Assembly: GCF_005233515.1 (NCBI RefSeq)
Contig: NZ_QFZZ01000008.1
Span: 186,001 to 250,000, forward strand
Length of the DNA: 64,000 nt
From: Pseudomonas sp. CFBP13508
GTDB lineage: Bacteria > Pseudomonadota > Gammaproteobacteria > Pseudomonadales > Pseudomonadaceae
Direction of reading: 5' to 3'
The notes under the pieces were generated by a model. It did not search any database and was not told where the DNA came from. It saw only the letters and a list, made by a program, of their open reading frames with translations. The translations under genes and the position numbers were made by a program. Below are positions 27,641 to 36,427 of the stretch, piece by piece. Numbering within the stretch: position 1 is the stretch's first letter; every line of letters begins with the position of its first letter.

Positions 27641-27656
27641 TGGCCCGAGCCTTGCT
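27641..27656 (+). promoter_or_regulatory. Sigma-54 promoter of exaC-eat-eutBC
   Basis: TGGCCCGAGCCTTGCT fits the consensus TGGCACG-N4-TTGCW with one deviation, and the GG and GC cores have the required spacing. Transcription would start near 27667, leaving a leader of about 55 bases to exaC. Confidence 0.82.
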
Positions 27657-27721
27657 CTACGCTTATAGCAAGCGCACTTGCGCGTTTCTCTAATAAGTAC
27701 AAAGCCAAGGAGAACATCATC

Positions 27722-29242
27722 ATGCGTTACGCCCACCCCGGTACTGACGGCGCCAAAGTCTCGTTCAAGAGCAAGTACGGCAACTACATCGGCGGCGAGT
27801 TCGTCGCGCCGGTCAAAGGTCAGTACTTCACCAATACCTCGCCAGTCAATGGCCAGCCAATCGCCGAATTCCCTCGCTCCACCGCCGAAGACATCGACAA
27901 GGCGCTGGACGCTGCCCATGCCGCCGCCGATGCGTGGGGCGCCACTTCCGTGCAGGCGCGCTCACTGATCCTGCTGAAAATCGCCGACCGCATCGAAGAG
28001 AATCTCGAACTGCTGGCGATCACCGAAACCTGGGACAACGGCAAAGCCATCCGTGAAACCCTCAACGCCGATATCCCCCTGGCAGCCGACCATTTCCGTT
28101 ATTTCGCCGGTTGCCTGCGCGCTCAGGAAGGCAGCGCTGCGGAAATCGACGGCAACACCGTGGCCTATCACATTCATGAACCGCTGGGCGTGGTCGGCCA
28201 GATCATCCCGTGGAATTTCCCGCTGCTGATGGCGGCGTGGAAACTCGCGCCAGCGCTGGCCGCCGGTAACTGCGTGGTGCTCAAGCCTGCCGAGCAAACC
28301 CCGCTGGGCATTTGCGTGCTGATGGAACTGATCGGCGACCTGCTGCCGCCGGGCGTGCTCAACGTCGTGCAAGGCTTCGGCAAAGAAGCCGGCGAAGCGC
28401 TGGCGACCAGCAAGCGCATCGCCAAGATTGCCTTCACCGGCTCGACCCCGGTCGGCTCGCACATCATGAAATGCGCAGCGGAAAACATCATTCCGTCGAC
28501 CGTGGAACTGGGCGGCAAGTCGCCGAACATCTTCTTCGAAGACATCATGCAGGCTGAGCCGAGCTTCATCGAGAAAGCCGCCGAAGGGCTGGTGCTGGCG
28601 TTCTTCAACCAGGGCGAAGTGTGCACCTGCCCTTCCCGCGCGCTGGTGCAGGAATCGATCTACGACGAATTCATGCAGGCCGTGATGAAGAAAGTCAGCC
28701 AGATCAAACGTGGCGACCCGCTGGACACCGACACCATGGTCGGCGCCCAGGCATCGGAGCAGCAATTCGACAAGATCCTCTCGTACCTGGAAATCGCCAA
28801 AGGCGAAGGCGCGGAACTGCTGACCGGCGGCAAGGTGGAAAAACTCGAGGGCAGCCTGGCCACCGGTTATTACATCCAGCCGACCCTGCTCAAGGGCACC
28901 AACAAGATGCGCGTGTTCCAGGAAGAAATCTTCGGCCCGGTGGTGAGCATCACCACCTTCAAGGACGAAGCCGAAGCCCTGGCGATTGCCAACGACACCG
29001 AGTTCGGCCTCGGCGCCGGCCTGTGGACCCGCGACATCAACCGCGCCTACCGCATGGGCCGGGCGATCAAGGCCGGTCGCGTGTGGACCAACTGCTACCA
29101 CCTGTATCCGGCGCATGCCGCGTTCGGCGGTTACAAGAAGTCCGGCGTCGGGCGTGAAACCCACAAAATGATGCTCGACCATTACCAGCAGACCAAGAAC
29201 CTGCTGGTGAGCTACGACATCAATCCGTTGGGATTCTTCTGA
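27722..29242 (+). CDS. exaC: NAD-dependent acetaldehyde / aldehyde dehydrogenase
   Basis: 506 residues of the ALDH superfamily. Oxidises the acetaldehyde released from ethanolamine to acetate. Visible are PWNFPLLMAAWKLAPALAAG, the NAD-fold FTGSTPVGSHIM, the catalytic Glu in ELGGKSPNIFF and the catalytic Cys in NQGEVCTCPSR. AAGGAG lies nine bases before the ATG. First gene behind the sigma-54 promoter; close to ExaC, which is also used in ethanol oxidation, so a role in both is possible. Confidence 0.94.
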   Translation: MRYAHPGTDGAKVSFKSKYGNYIGGEFVAPVKGQYFTNTSPVNGQPIAEFPRSTAEDIDKALDAAHAAADAWGATSVQARSLILLKIADRIEENLELLAITETWDNGKAIRETLNADIPLAADHFRYFAGCLRAQEGSAAEIDGNTVAYHIHEPLGVVGQIIPWNFPLLMAAWKLAPALAAGNCVVLKPAEQTPLGICVLMELIGDLLPPGVLNVVQGFGKEAGEALATSKRIAKIAFTGSTPVGSHIMKCAAENIIPSTVELGGKSPNIFFEDIMQAEPSFIEKAAEGLVLAFFNQGEVCTCPSRALVQESIYDEFMQAVMKKVSQIKRGDPLDTDTMVGAQASEQQFDKILSYLEIAKGEGAELLTGGKVEKLEGSLATGYYIQPTLLKGTNKMRVFQEEIFGPVVSITTFKDEAEALAIANDTEFGLGAGLWTRDINRAYRMGRAIKAGRVWTNCYHLYPAHAAFGGYKKSGVGRETHKMMLDHYQQTKNLLVSYDINPLGFF

Positions 29243-29290
29243 TCCAGACGGGGTGAGGCAGGTGTTTCCTGCTTCGCCCTCTGAATTGTC

Positions 29291-29366
29291 TTCGCGAGCA
29301 GGCTCGCTCCCACAGGTGATTCATGGTCGTACGCAATCCCCTGTGGGAGCGGGCCTGCTCGCGAAA
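29291..29366. repeat. REP element pair, inverted (family 2)
   Basis: TTCGCGAGCAGGCTCGCTCC and a near-perfect reverse complement separated by about 25 bases. This second REP family also occurs at 37188, 53189 and 55230. Here it lies inside an operon, between exaC and eat, and could lower expression of the downstream genes or stabilise the upstream message. Confidence 0.9.
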
Positions 29367-29435
29367 GCGTTGTGCCATTCAACCCAATGGCCTGGCTGTA
29401 GCCGGGCCAATAAAACAATAAAAATGGTGAACCCT

Positions 29436-30887
29436 ATGCCAAGCGAATCCCCGGCTGGCGCTCCGGCGACCGGCTCCTCCGTCGACTTCGAGAAAGTCGG
29501 CTCCGATTATTTCCAACAACGCGAATTGAAAAAAGGCGCCGCCGGTTGGGTCCTGCTGGTCGGCCTCGGCGTTGCCTATGTGATTTCCGGCGATTACGCC
29601 GGCTGGAACTTCGGCCTCGCCCAAGGTGGCTGGGGCGGCATGTTTCTCGCCACGCTGCTGATGGCGACCATGTACCTGTGCATGTGTTTTTCCCTGGCCG
29701 AACTGTCCTCGATGATTCCCACCGCTGGCGGCGGCTACGGTTTCGCCCGCAGTGCTTTCGGGCCGTGGGGCGGGTTTCTTACCGGCACCGCGATCCTCAT
29801 CGAATACGCCATCGCCCCCGCTGCCATCGCGGTGTTCATCGGCGCCTACTGCGAGTCGCTGTTCGGTATCGGCGGCTGGATGATCTATCTGGCGTTCTAC
29901 ATCATCTTCATCGCCATCCACATTTTCGGGGTCGGCGAAGCGCTCAAACTGATGTTCATCATCACCGCCGTCGCCGCCTTGGCGCTGGGGGTGTTTCTGG
30001 TGGCGATGGTGCCGCACTTCGACGTCGCCAACCTGCTCGACATCCCGGTGACCACTGCGGTCGGCGCCAGTCCGTTTCTGCCGTTCGGCTATGTCGGCGT
30101 ATGGGCGGCGATTCCCTATGCGATCTGGTTTTTCCTCGCCGTCGAAGGCGTGCCGCTGGCCGCTGAAGAAACCAAAAACCCCAAGCGCGACCTGCCGCGT
30201 GGCCTGATCGGGGCGATGCTGGTGCTGCTGATGTTCGCCCTGCTGATTCTGATCGTCGGCCCCGGCGGCGCCGGTGCGAATTCGCTGCTGACGTCAGGTA
30301 ATCCACTGGTCGAAGCCCTGAGCAAAGCCTACGGCGGCTCGACGTGGATGGGCAGCTTCGTCAATCTCGTCGGTCTGGCCGGACTGATCGCCAGCTTCTT
30401 CTCGATCATCTACGCCTACTCGCGGCAGATCTTCGCGCTGTCGCGGGCCGGTTACCTGCCGCGCAAACTATCGCAGACCAACAAGAGCAAGGCGCCGGTG
30501 CTGGCCTTGGTGATCCCCGGCATCATCGGTTTCGGTCTGTCGCTGACCGGTCAGGGCGACCTGCTGATTCTGGTTGCGGTGTTCGGCGCTACCATTTCCT
30601 ATGTGCTGATGATGGCCGCGCACATCACCCTGCGCATCCGTCGCCCCAAAATGGACCGGCCGTACCGCACGCCGGGTGGCATTTTCACCTCGGGTGTGGC
30701 GCTGGTATTGGCGTGCATCGCCGTGGTGGCGGGCTTCCTCGTCGATCCACGGGTGGTGATCGGCGCGGCGATCATCTATGGAGTGTTAATTGCTTACTTT
30801 GCTTTCTACAGTCGGCATCACTTGGTAGCGGGCACGCCGGAAGAAGAATTCGCGGCGATTCAAAAAGCTGAACAAGCCTTGCACTGA
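29436..30887 (+). CDS. eat: Ethanolamine permease
   Basis: 483 residues, about twelve membrane helices, APC superfamily. Conserved blocks are the N-terminal GWVLLVGLGVAYVISGDYAG, the AELSSMIPTAGGGYGFAR segment and WFFLAVEGVPLAAEETKNP. It brings ethanolamine into the cell, consistent with the lyase genes behind it. I chose ATG 29436 because GGTGA lies before it; an ATG four codons earlier (29424) has no such site. Confidence 0.92.
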   Translation: MPSESPAGAPATGSSVDFEKVGSDYFQQRELKKGAAGWVLLVGLGVAYVISGDYAGWNFGLAQGGWGGMFLATLLMATMYLCMCFSLAELSSMIPTAGGGYGFARSAFGPWGGFLTGTAILIEYAIAPAAIAVFIGAYCESLFGIGGWMIYLAFYIIFIAIHIFGVGEALKLMFIITAVAALALGVFLVAMVPHFDVANLLDIPVTTAVGASPFLPFGYVGVWAAIPYAIWFFLAVEGVPLAAEETKNPKRDLPRGLIGAMLVLLMFALLILIVGPGGAGANSLLTSGNPLVEALSKAYGGSTWMGSFVNLVGLAGLIASFFSIIYAYSRQIFALSRAGYLPRKLSQTNKSKAPVLALVIPGIIGFGLSLTGQGDLLILVAVFGATISYVLMMAAHITLRIRRPKMDRPYRTPGGIFTSGVALVLACIAVVAGFLVDPRVVIGAAIIYGVLIAYFAFYSRHHLVAGTPEEEFAAIQKAEQALH

Positions 30888-30939
30888 TTGTCGAAAACCA
30901 CGGCGCAGACCCATTCTGCGCCGTCACGGAGAACGCTGA

Positions 30940-32334
30940 ATGGCCAGTTTTGCTCAAACGGTCGGCGCGCAGACTTACCGCTTCGACAGCCTTAAAGACG
31001 TCATGGCCAAGGCCAGCCCTGCCCGCTCGGGGGATTTTCTCGCCGAGATCGCCGCGCTCAACGACGGCGAACGGGTGGCCGCGCAAATGGCCCTGGCGGA
31101 CATCCCGCTCACGCACTTCCTGCAAGAAGCGCTGATTCCCTACGAAGCCGATGAAGTTACCCGGCTGATCATCGACACCCACGACAAACAAGCCTTCGCC
31201 GTGGTCAGCCACCTCACCGTCGGCGGCTTTCGCGACTGGCTGCTCAGCGATGCGGCGGACGAAACCAGCCTGCGCGCCCTCGCCCCCGGTTTGACCCCGG
31301 AAATGGTCGCCGCCGTGTCGAAGATCATGCGCGTGCAGGATCTGGTGCTGGTCGCGCAGAAAATCCGCGTGGTCACCCAATTTCGCGGCACCCTCGGTTT
31401 ACGCGGGCGCCTGTCGACCCGCCTGCAACCCAACCACCCGACCGACGAGCCGTCCGGCATCGCCGCGAGCATTCTCGACGGCCTGCTCTACGGCAACGGC
31501 GACGCAATGATCGGGGTCAACCCGGCCACCGACAGCATCGCTTCGATCTGCGCGATGCTGGAGATGCTCGACGCGATCATCCAGCGCTACGACATCCCGA
31601 CCCAGGCCTGCGTGCTGACCCACGTCACCACTTCGATCGAGGCGATCAACCGTGGCGTGCCGCTGGATCTGGTGTTCCAGTCGATTGCCGGTACTGAGGC
31701 AGCCAATGCCAGTTTCGGCATCAACCTCAGCGTGTTGCAGGAAGGCTACGACGCCGGGCTCAGTCTCAAGCGCGGCACCCTCGGGCAGAACCTGATGTAT
31801 TTCGAAACCGGTCAGGGCAGCGCGCTGTCAGCCAACGCCCACCACGGTGTCGACCAACAGACCTGCGAGACAAGGGCCTACGCCGTGGCGCGACATTTCA
31901 AGCCGTTCCTGGTGAACACCGTCGTAGGATTTATCGGCCCGGAGTACCTCTACAACGGCAAGCAGATCATCCGCGCCGGCCTTGAAGATCACTTCTGCGG
32001 CAAGTTGCTCGGCGTGCCGATGGGCTGCGACATCTGCTACACCAACCACGCCGAAGCCGATCAGGACGACATGGATACCCTGCTGACGTTGCTCGGCGTC
32101 GCCGGCATCAACTTCATCATGGGCATCCCCGGCTCGGACGACATCATGCTCAATTACCAGACCACTTCGTTTCACGACGCCTTGTACGCCCGCCAGACCC
32201 TGGGCCTGAAACCGGCGCCCGAGTTCGAGCAATGGCTGGCCAACATGGGCATCTTCACCCAGGCGGACGGCAAGGTTCGCTTCGGCAACAATCTGCCGCC
32301 GGCCTTCCGCCAGGCCTTGGCGCACTTGGGATGA
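30940..32334 (+). CDS. eutB: Ethanolamine ammonia-lyase, large subunit
   Basis: 464 residues. With EutC it splits ethanolamine into acetaldehyde and ammonia using adenosylcobalamin. The TIM-barrel subunit holds the substrate and most of the B12 contacts; typical stretches are LLYGNGDAMIGVNPATDS, FNxNxQ-like FETGQGSALSANAHHGVDQ and FIGPEYLYNGKQIIRAGLEDHF. CGGAGAA precedes the ATG. No eutA reactivase and no microcompartment shell genes lie nearby, as expected for the short Pseudomonas pathway. Confidence 0.96.
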   Translation: MASFAQTVGAQTYRFDSLKDVMAKASPARSGDFLAEIAALNDGERVAAQMALADIPLTHFLQEALIPYEADEVTRLIIDTHDKQAFAVVSHLTVGGFRDWLLSDAADETSLRALAPGLTPEMVAAVSKIMRVQDLVLVAQKIRVVTQFRGTLGLRGRLSTRLQPNHPTDEPSGIAASILDGLLYGNGDAMIGVNPATDSIASICAMLEMLDAIIQRYDIPTQACVLTHVTTSIEAINRGVPLDLVFQSIAGTEAANASFGINLSVLQEGYDAGLSLKRGTLGQNLMYFETGQGSALSANAHHGVDQQTCETRAYAVARHFKPFLVNTVVGFIGPEYLYNGKQIIRAGLEDHFCGKLLGVPMGCDICYTNHAEADQDDMDTLLTLLGVAGINFIMGIPGSDDIMLNYQTTSFHDALYARQTLGLKPAPEFEQWLANMGIFTQADGKVRFGNNLPPAFRQALAHLG

Positions 32335-33164
32335 GTCTTATGGAAAAACCTCCGGTCGATCCGCAAAACCCGTGGCTGGAACTGCGCCGCCTGACCCCGG
32401 CGCGCATTGCCCTGGGCCGCACCGGCACCAGCCTGCCGACGCGGGCGCAGCTGGATTTTCAGTTTGCCCACGCCCAGGCCCGCGATGCTGTGCACCTGGC
32501 CTTCGATCACAGCGAAATCAGCGCACAACTGAGCGAGCGCGGGCGGGAAACCCTGGCGCTGCAAAGCGCCGCGCCGGACCGACACACCTATCTGCAACGC
32601 CCGGATCTGGGGCGCAAGCTCAGCGATGAATCGGCGCAGACCTTGCGCGACTACGCCAGCCAACATCCGGGCGGGGTCGATCTGGTGATGGTCGTCGCGG
32701 ATGGCCTGTCGGCGCTGGCGGTGCATCGCCACACGCTGCCGTTCCTGACACGCCTGGAAGAACAGATGAGCGGCGACGGCTGGTCCGTGGCGCCGGTGGT
32801 GCTGGTGGAACAGGGCCGCGTCGCCATCGGTGACGAGATCGGCCAGCTGCTCGGGGCGAAAATGGTGGTAATGCTGATCGGCGAGCGCCCGGGCCTGAGT
32901 TCGCCGGACAGCCTCGGGCTGTATTTCACTTACGCGCCGAAGGTCGGCCTGACCGATGCGTATCGCAACTGCATTTCCAATGTTCGGCTTGAAGGCCTGA
33001 GCTACGGCATGGCGGCGCATCGCTTGCTCTATCTGATGCGCGAGGCCTGTCGGCGCCAGTTGTCGGGGGTCAACCTGAAGGATGAAGCTCAGCTGCACAC
33101 ATTGGAGGCGGACGACGCTGTCGACATGAAAGGCAACTTCCTGCTCGATCCACCGCCAGCCTGA
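32331..33164 (+). CDS. eutC: Ethanolamine ammonia-lyase, small subunit
   Basis: 277 residues. Family blocks are LTPARIALGRTGTSLPT, the LDFQFAHAQARDAVH stretch and YFTYAPKVGLTDAYRNCISN. Its ATG overlaps the eutB stop in an ATGA arrangement, so the two subunits should be made in similar amounts; a second ATG three codons in (32340) is also possible. Last gene of the ethanolamine operon. Confidence 0.95.
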   Translation: MSLMEKPPVDPQNPWLELRRLTPARIALGRTGTSLPTRAQLDFQFAHAQARDAVHLAFDHSEISAQLSERGRETLALQSAAPDRHTYLQRPDLGRKLSDESAQTLRDYASQHPGGVDLVMVVADGLSALAVHRHTLPFLTRLEEQMSGDGWSVAPVVLVEQGRVAIGDEIGQLLGAKMVVMLIGERPGLSSPDSLGLYFTYAPKVGLTDAYRNCISNVRLEGLSYGMAAHRLLYLMREACRRQLSGVNLKDEAQLHTLEADDAVDMKGNFLLDPPPA

Positions 33165-33279
33165 ACCGTTTCCGCATTGCCTTTCTGCGCTGCTTTCAGG
33201 CAGGATCGACGCACGGCCGCCCGGGTTTCCCATCGCCGTCAGAGCAGTTGAAGACAGCCACTTGAAGACGAGACCTATC

Positions 33280-33741
33280 ATGCGGATTATTCAAGCGACC
33301 CTCGAACATCTGGATTTGCTGACTCCTTTGTTCGTCAAATATCGCGAGTTCTACGGCTCCCTGCCTTACCCGGATTCCTCCCGCGCGTTCCTCGAAAAAC
33401 GCCTGCGCCGCAAAGAGTCAGTGATCTATCTGGCCCTGGCCGACGATGATGACAAGAAACTCATGGGCTTCTGCCAGCTCTATCCGAGCTTTTCGTCGCT
33501 GTCGCTCAAACGCGTGTGGATTCTCAACGATATCTACGTTGCCGAAGATGCGCGCCGGCAACTGGTCGCCGACAACCTGATCCGCACTGCGAAGAAAATG
33601 GCCAAGGAAACCCAGGCCGTGCGCATGCGCGTATCGACCAGCGCAAACAACGAAGTGGCGCAGAAAACCTACGAATCGATCGGTTTCAAGGAAGACACCG
33701 AGTTCAAGAACTACGTACTGCCGATCAGCGACGAGCTCTGA
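33280..33741 (+). CDS. GNAT family N-acetyltransferase
   Basis: 153 residues, one GNAT domain: MRIIQATLEHLDLLTPLF at the N-terminus, LNDIYVAEDARRQLVADNLI covering the acetyl-CoA loop region and NNEVAQKTYESIGF near the end. The ATG at 33280 fits the first beta strand. Target molecule cannot be predicted. It stands alone between eutC and a REP pair, with 115 bases in front. Confidence 0.9.
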   Translation: MRIIQATLEHLDLLTPLFVKYREFYGSLPYPDSSRAFLEKRLRRKESVIYLALADDDDKKLMGFCQLYPSFSSLSLKRVWILNDIYVAEDARRQLVADNLIRTAKKMAKETQAVRMRVSTSANNEVAQKTYESIGFKEDTEFKNYVLPISDEL

Positions 33742-33744
33742 ACC

Positions 33745-33822
33745 CAAAAGATCGCAGCCTTCGGCAGCTCCTACAGCGGAACGCGTTCCAATTGTAGGAG
33801 CTGCGAAGGCTGCGATCTTTTG
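33745..33822. repeat. REP element pair, inverted (family 1)
   Basis: CAAAAGATCGCAGCCTTCGG and TGTAGGAGCTGCGAAGGCTG ending in CGATCTTTTG form an imperfect hairpin directly behind the GNAT gene. One arm has lost three bases (GCTGCGAAG in place of GCTGCCGAAG), so this copy is drifting. Confidence 0.88.
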
Positions 33823-33999
33823 AGGGCTGACAATTGTTCACACCACGACACTCCCCGCTACAAAACCGGCGCGCTTTTCAGCGGTCAGACCGTATAATCC
33901 CGTTCTTTCCGGCTTGTAAGAAAAACTACACCCCGCTGTAGGCTTACACGAAGTCATCCGCACAGGCCTGCCGAGTCGGGCCGTCATACAGGTGCCCCC

Positions 34000-34650
34000 A
34001 TGGATTTCAACCCGCTCGACCTTATCCTGCATCTCGACGTGTACCTCGATTTGCTGGTGAACAACTATGGGCCATGGATCTACGCCATCCTGTTTCTGGT
34101 GATTTTCTGTGAAACCGGTCTGGTGGTGATGCCGTTCCTGCCGGGAGACTCGCTGCTGTTCATCGCCGGCGCGGTGGCCGCAGGTGGCGGCATGGATCCG
34201 GTGCTGCTCGGTGGCCTGCTGATGCTGGCGGCGATCATGGGCGACAGTACCAACTACGTGATCGGACGCACGGCCGGGGAGAAGCTGTTCAGCAACCCGA
34301 ACTCGAAAATCTTCCGTCGCGATTACCTGCAAAAAACCCACGACTTCTACGACAAGCATGGCGGCAAGACCGTGACCATGGCGCGTTTCCTTCCGATCAT
34401 CCGCACCTTCGCGCCGTTCGTCGCGGGCGTCGCGCGGATGCCGTACCCGCGTTTCTTCGGTTTCAGCGTGCTCGGCACCATCCTCTGGGTCGGCGGCCTG
34501 GTCACTCTGGGTTACTTCTTCGGCAACGTGCCGTTCATCAAGAAAAACCTTTCGCTGCTGGTGGTGGCAATCATCCTGCTGTCGCTGGTGCCGATGATCA
34601 TCGGCGTGGTGCGCAGCCGGTTCGGCGGCACCAAAGTGCAATCGCACTGA
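34000..34650 (+). CDS. DedA family membrane protein
   Basis: 216 residues. The family core is ETGLVVMPFLPGDSLLFIAG, then the GRTAGEKLF loop and ARFLPIIRTFAPFVAGVARM, with four or more membrane segments and a short basic tail. DedA proteins are needed for normal membrane potential and for undecaprenyl phosphate flipping in several bacteria. It precedes mtfA by only 4 bases, so the two are probably cotranscribed. Confidence 0.92.
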   Translation: MDFNPLDLILHLDVYLDLLVNNYGPWIYAILFLVIFCETGLVVMPFLPGDSLLFIAGAVAAGGGMDPVLLGGLLMLAAIMGDSTNYVIGRTAGEKLFSNPNSKIFRRDYLQKTHDFYDKHGGKTVTMARFLPIIRTFAPFVAGVARMPYPRFFGFSVLGTILWVGGLVTLGYFFGNVPFIKKNLSLLVVAIILLSLVPMIIGVVRSRFGGTKVQSH

Positions 34651-34654
34651 TCCG

Positions 34655-35467
34655 ATGTGGTCACTGAGCGCCTGGCGACGCCGGCGCCTCCTGGCCAGGC
34701 ACCCGATTGCCGACGACCTGTGGCAACGGGTGCGCCACCAACTCTCCTTCCTCGATGGCATCAGCGCTGCTGAAGACCAGTGGTTGCGTGAAGCCTGCGT
34801 GCTGTTTCTCGACGACAAACACCTGACCGCCCTGCCCGGCGTCGAACTGCATCAGGAGCAACGCCTGCTGCTCGCCGCCCAAGCACAGTTGCCGCTGCTG
34901 CATCTCGGTGATCTGAACTGGTATCAGGGTTTCCACGAGATCGTGCTGTACCCGGATGACTTCCTCAGCCCGCAACGCCATCGCGATGCCAGCGGCGTCG
35001 AGCATGAGTGGGACGGCGAACACAGCGGTGAGGCCTGGCAGCAGGGGCCGGTGATTCTCGCCTGGCCCGGCGTACAGGCCAGCGGTGGCTGGGAAGGCTA
35101 CAACCTGGTGATCCACGAACTGGCGCACAAGCTCGATATGCTCAACGGCGACGCCAACGGCCTGCCACCGCTGCATGCCGACATGCGCGTCAGCGACTGG
35201 GCTGAAGTGATGCAGGCCGCCTACGACGACCTCAACCGCCAGCTCGACCACGATCCCGACGCCGAAACCGCCATTGATCCCTACGCCGCCGAGAACCCTG
35301 CGGAGTTCTTCGCCGTCACCAGCGAATACTTCTTCAGCGCCCCGGATCTGCTCCACGAGGCTTATCCACAGGTCTACTTGCAACTGCAGCTTTTCTACCG
35401 GCAGGATCCGTTGGGCAGACTGCGGCAACTTCAGGCCACAGACCCGGTCTATCAGGCGCACGACTAA
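34655..35467 (+). CDS. mtfA: MtfA-type zinc peptidase (family M90)
   Basis: 270 residues. The zinc site HELAHKLD starts at His154 (H154, E155, H158) with YAAENPAEFFAVTSEYFF downstream supplying the third ligand, as in E. coli MtfA, which binds the Mlc repressor and has aminopeptidase activity. No Mlc or PTS gene is in view, so a role in sugar regulation is not established here. Start at ATG 34655. Confidence 0.92.
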   Translation: MWSLSAWRRRRLLARHPIADDLWQRVRHQLSFLDGISAAEDQWLREACVLFLDDKHLTALPGVELHQEQRLLLAAQAQLPLLHLGDLNWYQGFHEIVLYPDDFLSPQRHRDASGVEHEWDGEHSGEAWQQGPVILAWPGVQASGGWEGYNLVIHELAHKLDMLNGDANGLPPLHADMRVSDWAEVMQAAYDDLNRQLDHDPDAETAIDPYAAENPAEFFAVTSEYFFSAPDLLHEAYPQVYLQLQLFYRQDPLGRLRQLQATDPVYQAHD

Positions 35468-35579
35468 GCTCTGCACGACTTCTGGTACGTGGCGTCGGCG
35501 TAGGAATGTGCCTATAATCGCCGCCACTTTTTGGTCAATCCGGCCAAGTGTTTTTGGTCAACTACGGGGGCAACGCCCA

Positions 35580-36107
35580 ATGAGCTACAGCAAGATTCCG
35601 GCTGGCAAAGACCTGCCGAACGACATCTACGTCGCGATCGAGATCCCGGCCAACCACGCGCCGATCAAATACGAAATCGACAAAGACAGCGATTGCCTGT
35701 TCGTTGACCGTTTCATGGCCACCCCAATGTTCTACCCGGCCAACTACGGTTACATCCCGAACACCCTGGCTGACGACGGTGATCCCCTGGACGTGCTGGT
35801 CGTGACCCCTTACCCGGTAGCGCCAGGCTCGGTAATCCGCGCCCGTCCAGTCGGCATCCTGAACATGACCGACGACGGCGGCGGCGATGCCAAAGTCATC
35901 GCAGTGCCACACGACAAGCTGTCGCAGCTGTACGTCGATGTGAAGGAATACACCGACCTGCCGCCCCTGCTGATCCAGCAGATCGAGCACTTCTTCGCGA
36001 ACTACAAGGATCTCGAGAAGGGCAAGTGGGTCAAGATCGAAGGCTGGGCCGGTGCAGACGCCGCCCGCGAAGCGATCACCAAGTCGGTTGCCGCCTACAA
36101 GGGCTAA
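35580..36107 (+). CDS. ppa: Inorganic pyrophosphatase, soluble family I
   Basis: Hydrolyses pyrophosphate to phosphate, driving biosynthetic reactions. 175 residues, the usual length for bacterial type I enzymes. The active-site signature DGDPLDVLV with its metal-binding Asp residues is intact, along with KYEIDKDSDCLFVDRF and YPANYGYIPNT. It stands alone with a strong terminator behind. Confidence 0.97.
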   Translation: MSYSKIPAGKDLPNDIYVAIEIPANHAPIKYEIDKDSDCLFVDRFMATPMFYPANYGYIPNTLADDGDPLDVLVVTPYPVAPGSVIRARPVGILNMTDDGGGDAKVIAVPHDKLSQLYVDVKEYTDLPPLLIQQIEHFFANYKDLEKGKWVKIEGWAGADAAREAITKSVAAYKG

Positions 36108-36135
36108 GCAATTGCGCTTTGCGTGACGCTTGAAG

Positions 36136-36161
36136 AAAACCCCGGATTTCCGGGGTTTTTT
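36136..36161 (+). terminator. Rho-independent terminator of ppa
   Basis: Stem AAAACCCCGG / CCGGGGTTTT with loop ATTT followed by further T residues, 28 bases behind the ppa stop. Confidence 0.93.
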
Positions 36162-36227
36162 GTTATTGGCGTCTGCATAATCGACTAGGTTTTTCAGCTC
36201 GATGTAACTCGAAATACACCTTGGTCG

Positions 36228-36265
36228 GCCCCCTCTCCCTCCGGGAGAGGGTTGGGGTGAGGGGC
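36228..36265. repeat. REP-like palindrome (CCCTCTCC family)
   Basis: GCCCCCTCTCCCTCCGGGAG followed by AGGGTTGGGGTGAGGGGC. Same family as the elements at 25236-25504, sharing some flanking sequence too (an ACACC-TTGGTC stretch in front). Confidence 0.8.
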
Positions 36266-36383
36266 TCTTGAAAAAACCCGACTAAACAAACCGTTTAAAT
36301 TCCTACATGCAGTTTTAATCTGTTTAATTTCCCACAAGTACGTCTTACATCCCGTCGCAAAATACAGGCTTTTTTTGAACGCC

Positions 36384-36399
36384 CGGTTTATTCAAACCG
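36384..36399. promoter_or_regulatory. Dyad before repressor gene, candidate operator
   Basis: CGGTTTATTCAAACCG, with perfect six-base arms and a four-base centre, 28 bases before the ATG of the LexA/CI-like gene. Further upstream, GTTTAAATTCCTACA (about 36293) and GTTTAATTTCCCACA (about 36322) form a loose direct repeat. The whole stretch is AT-rich. Autoregulation is inferred from position only. Confidence 0.4.
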
Positions 36400-36427
36400 C
36401 TCTAGTCCGGCCGTAGACTCCGTGTTT

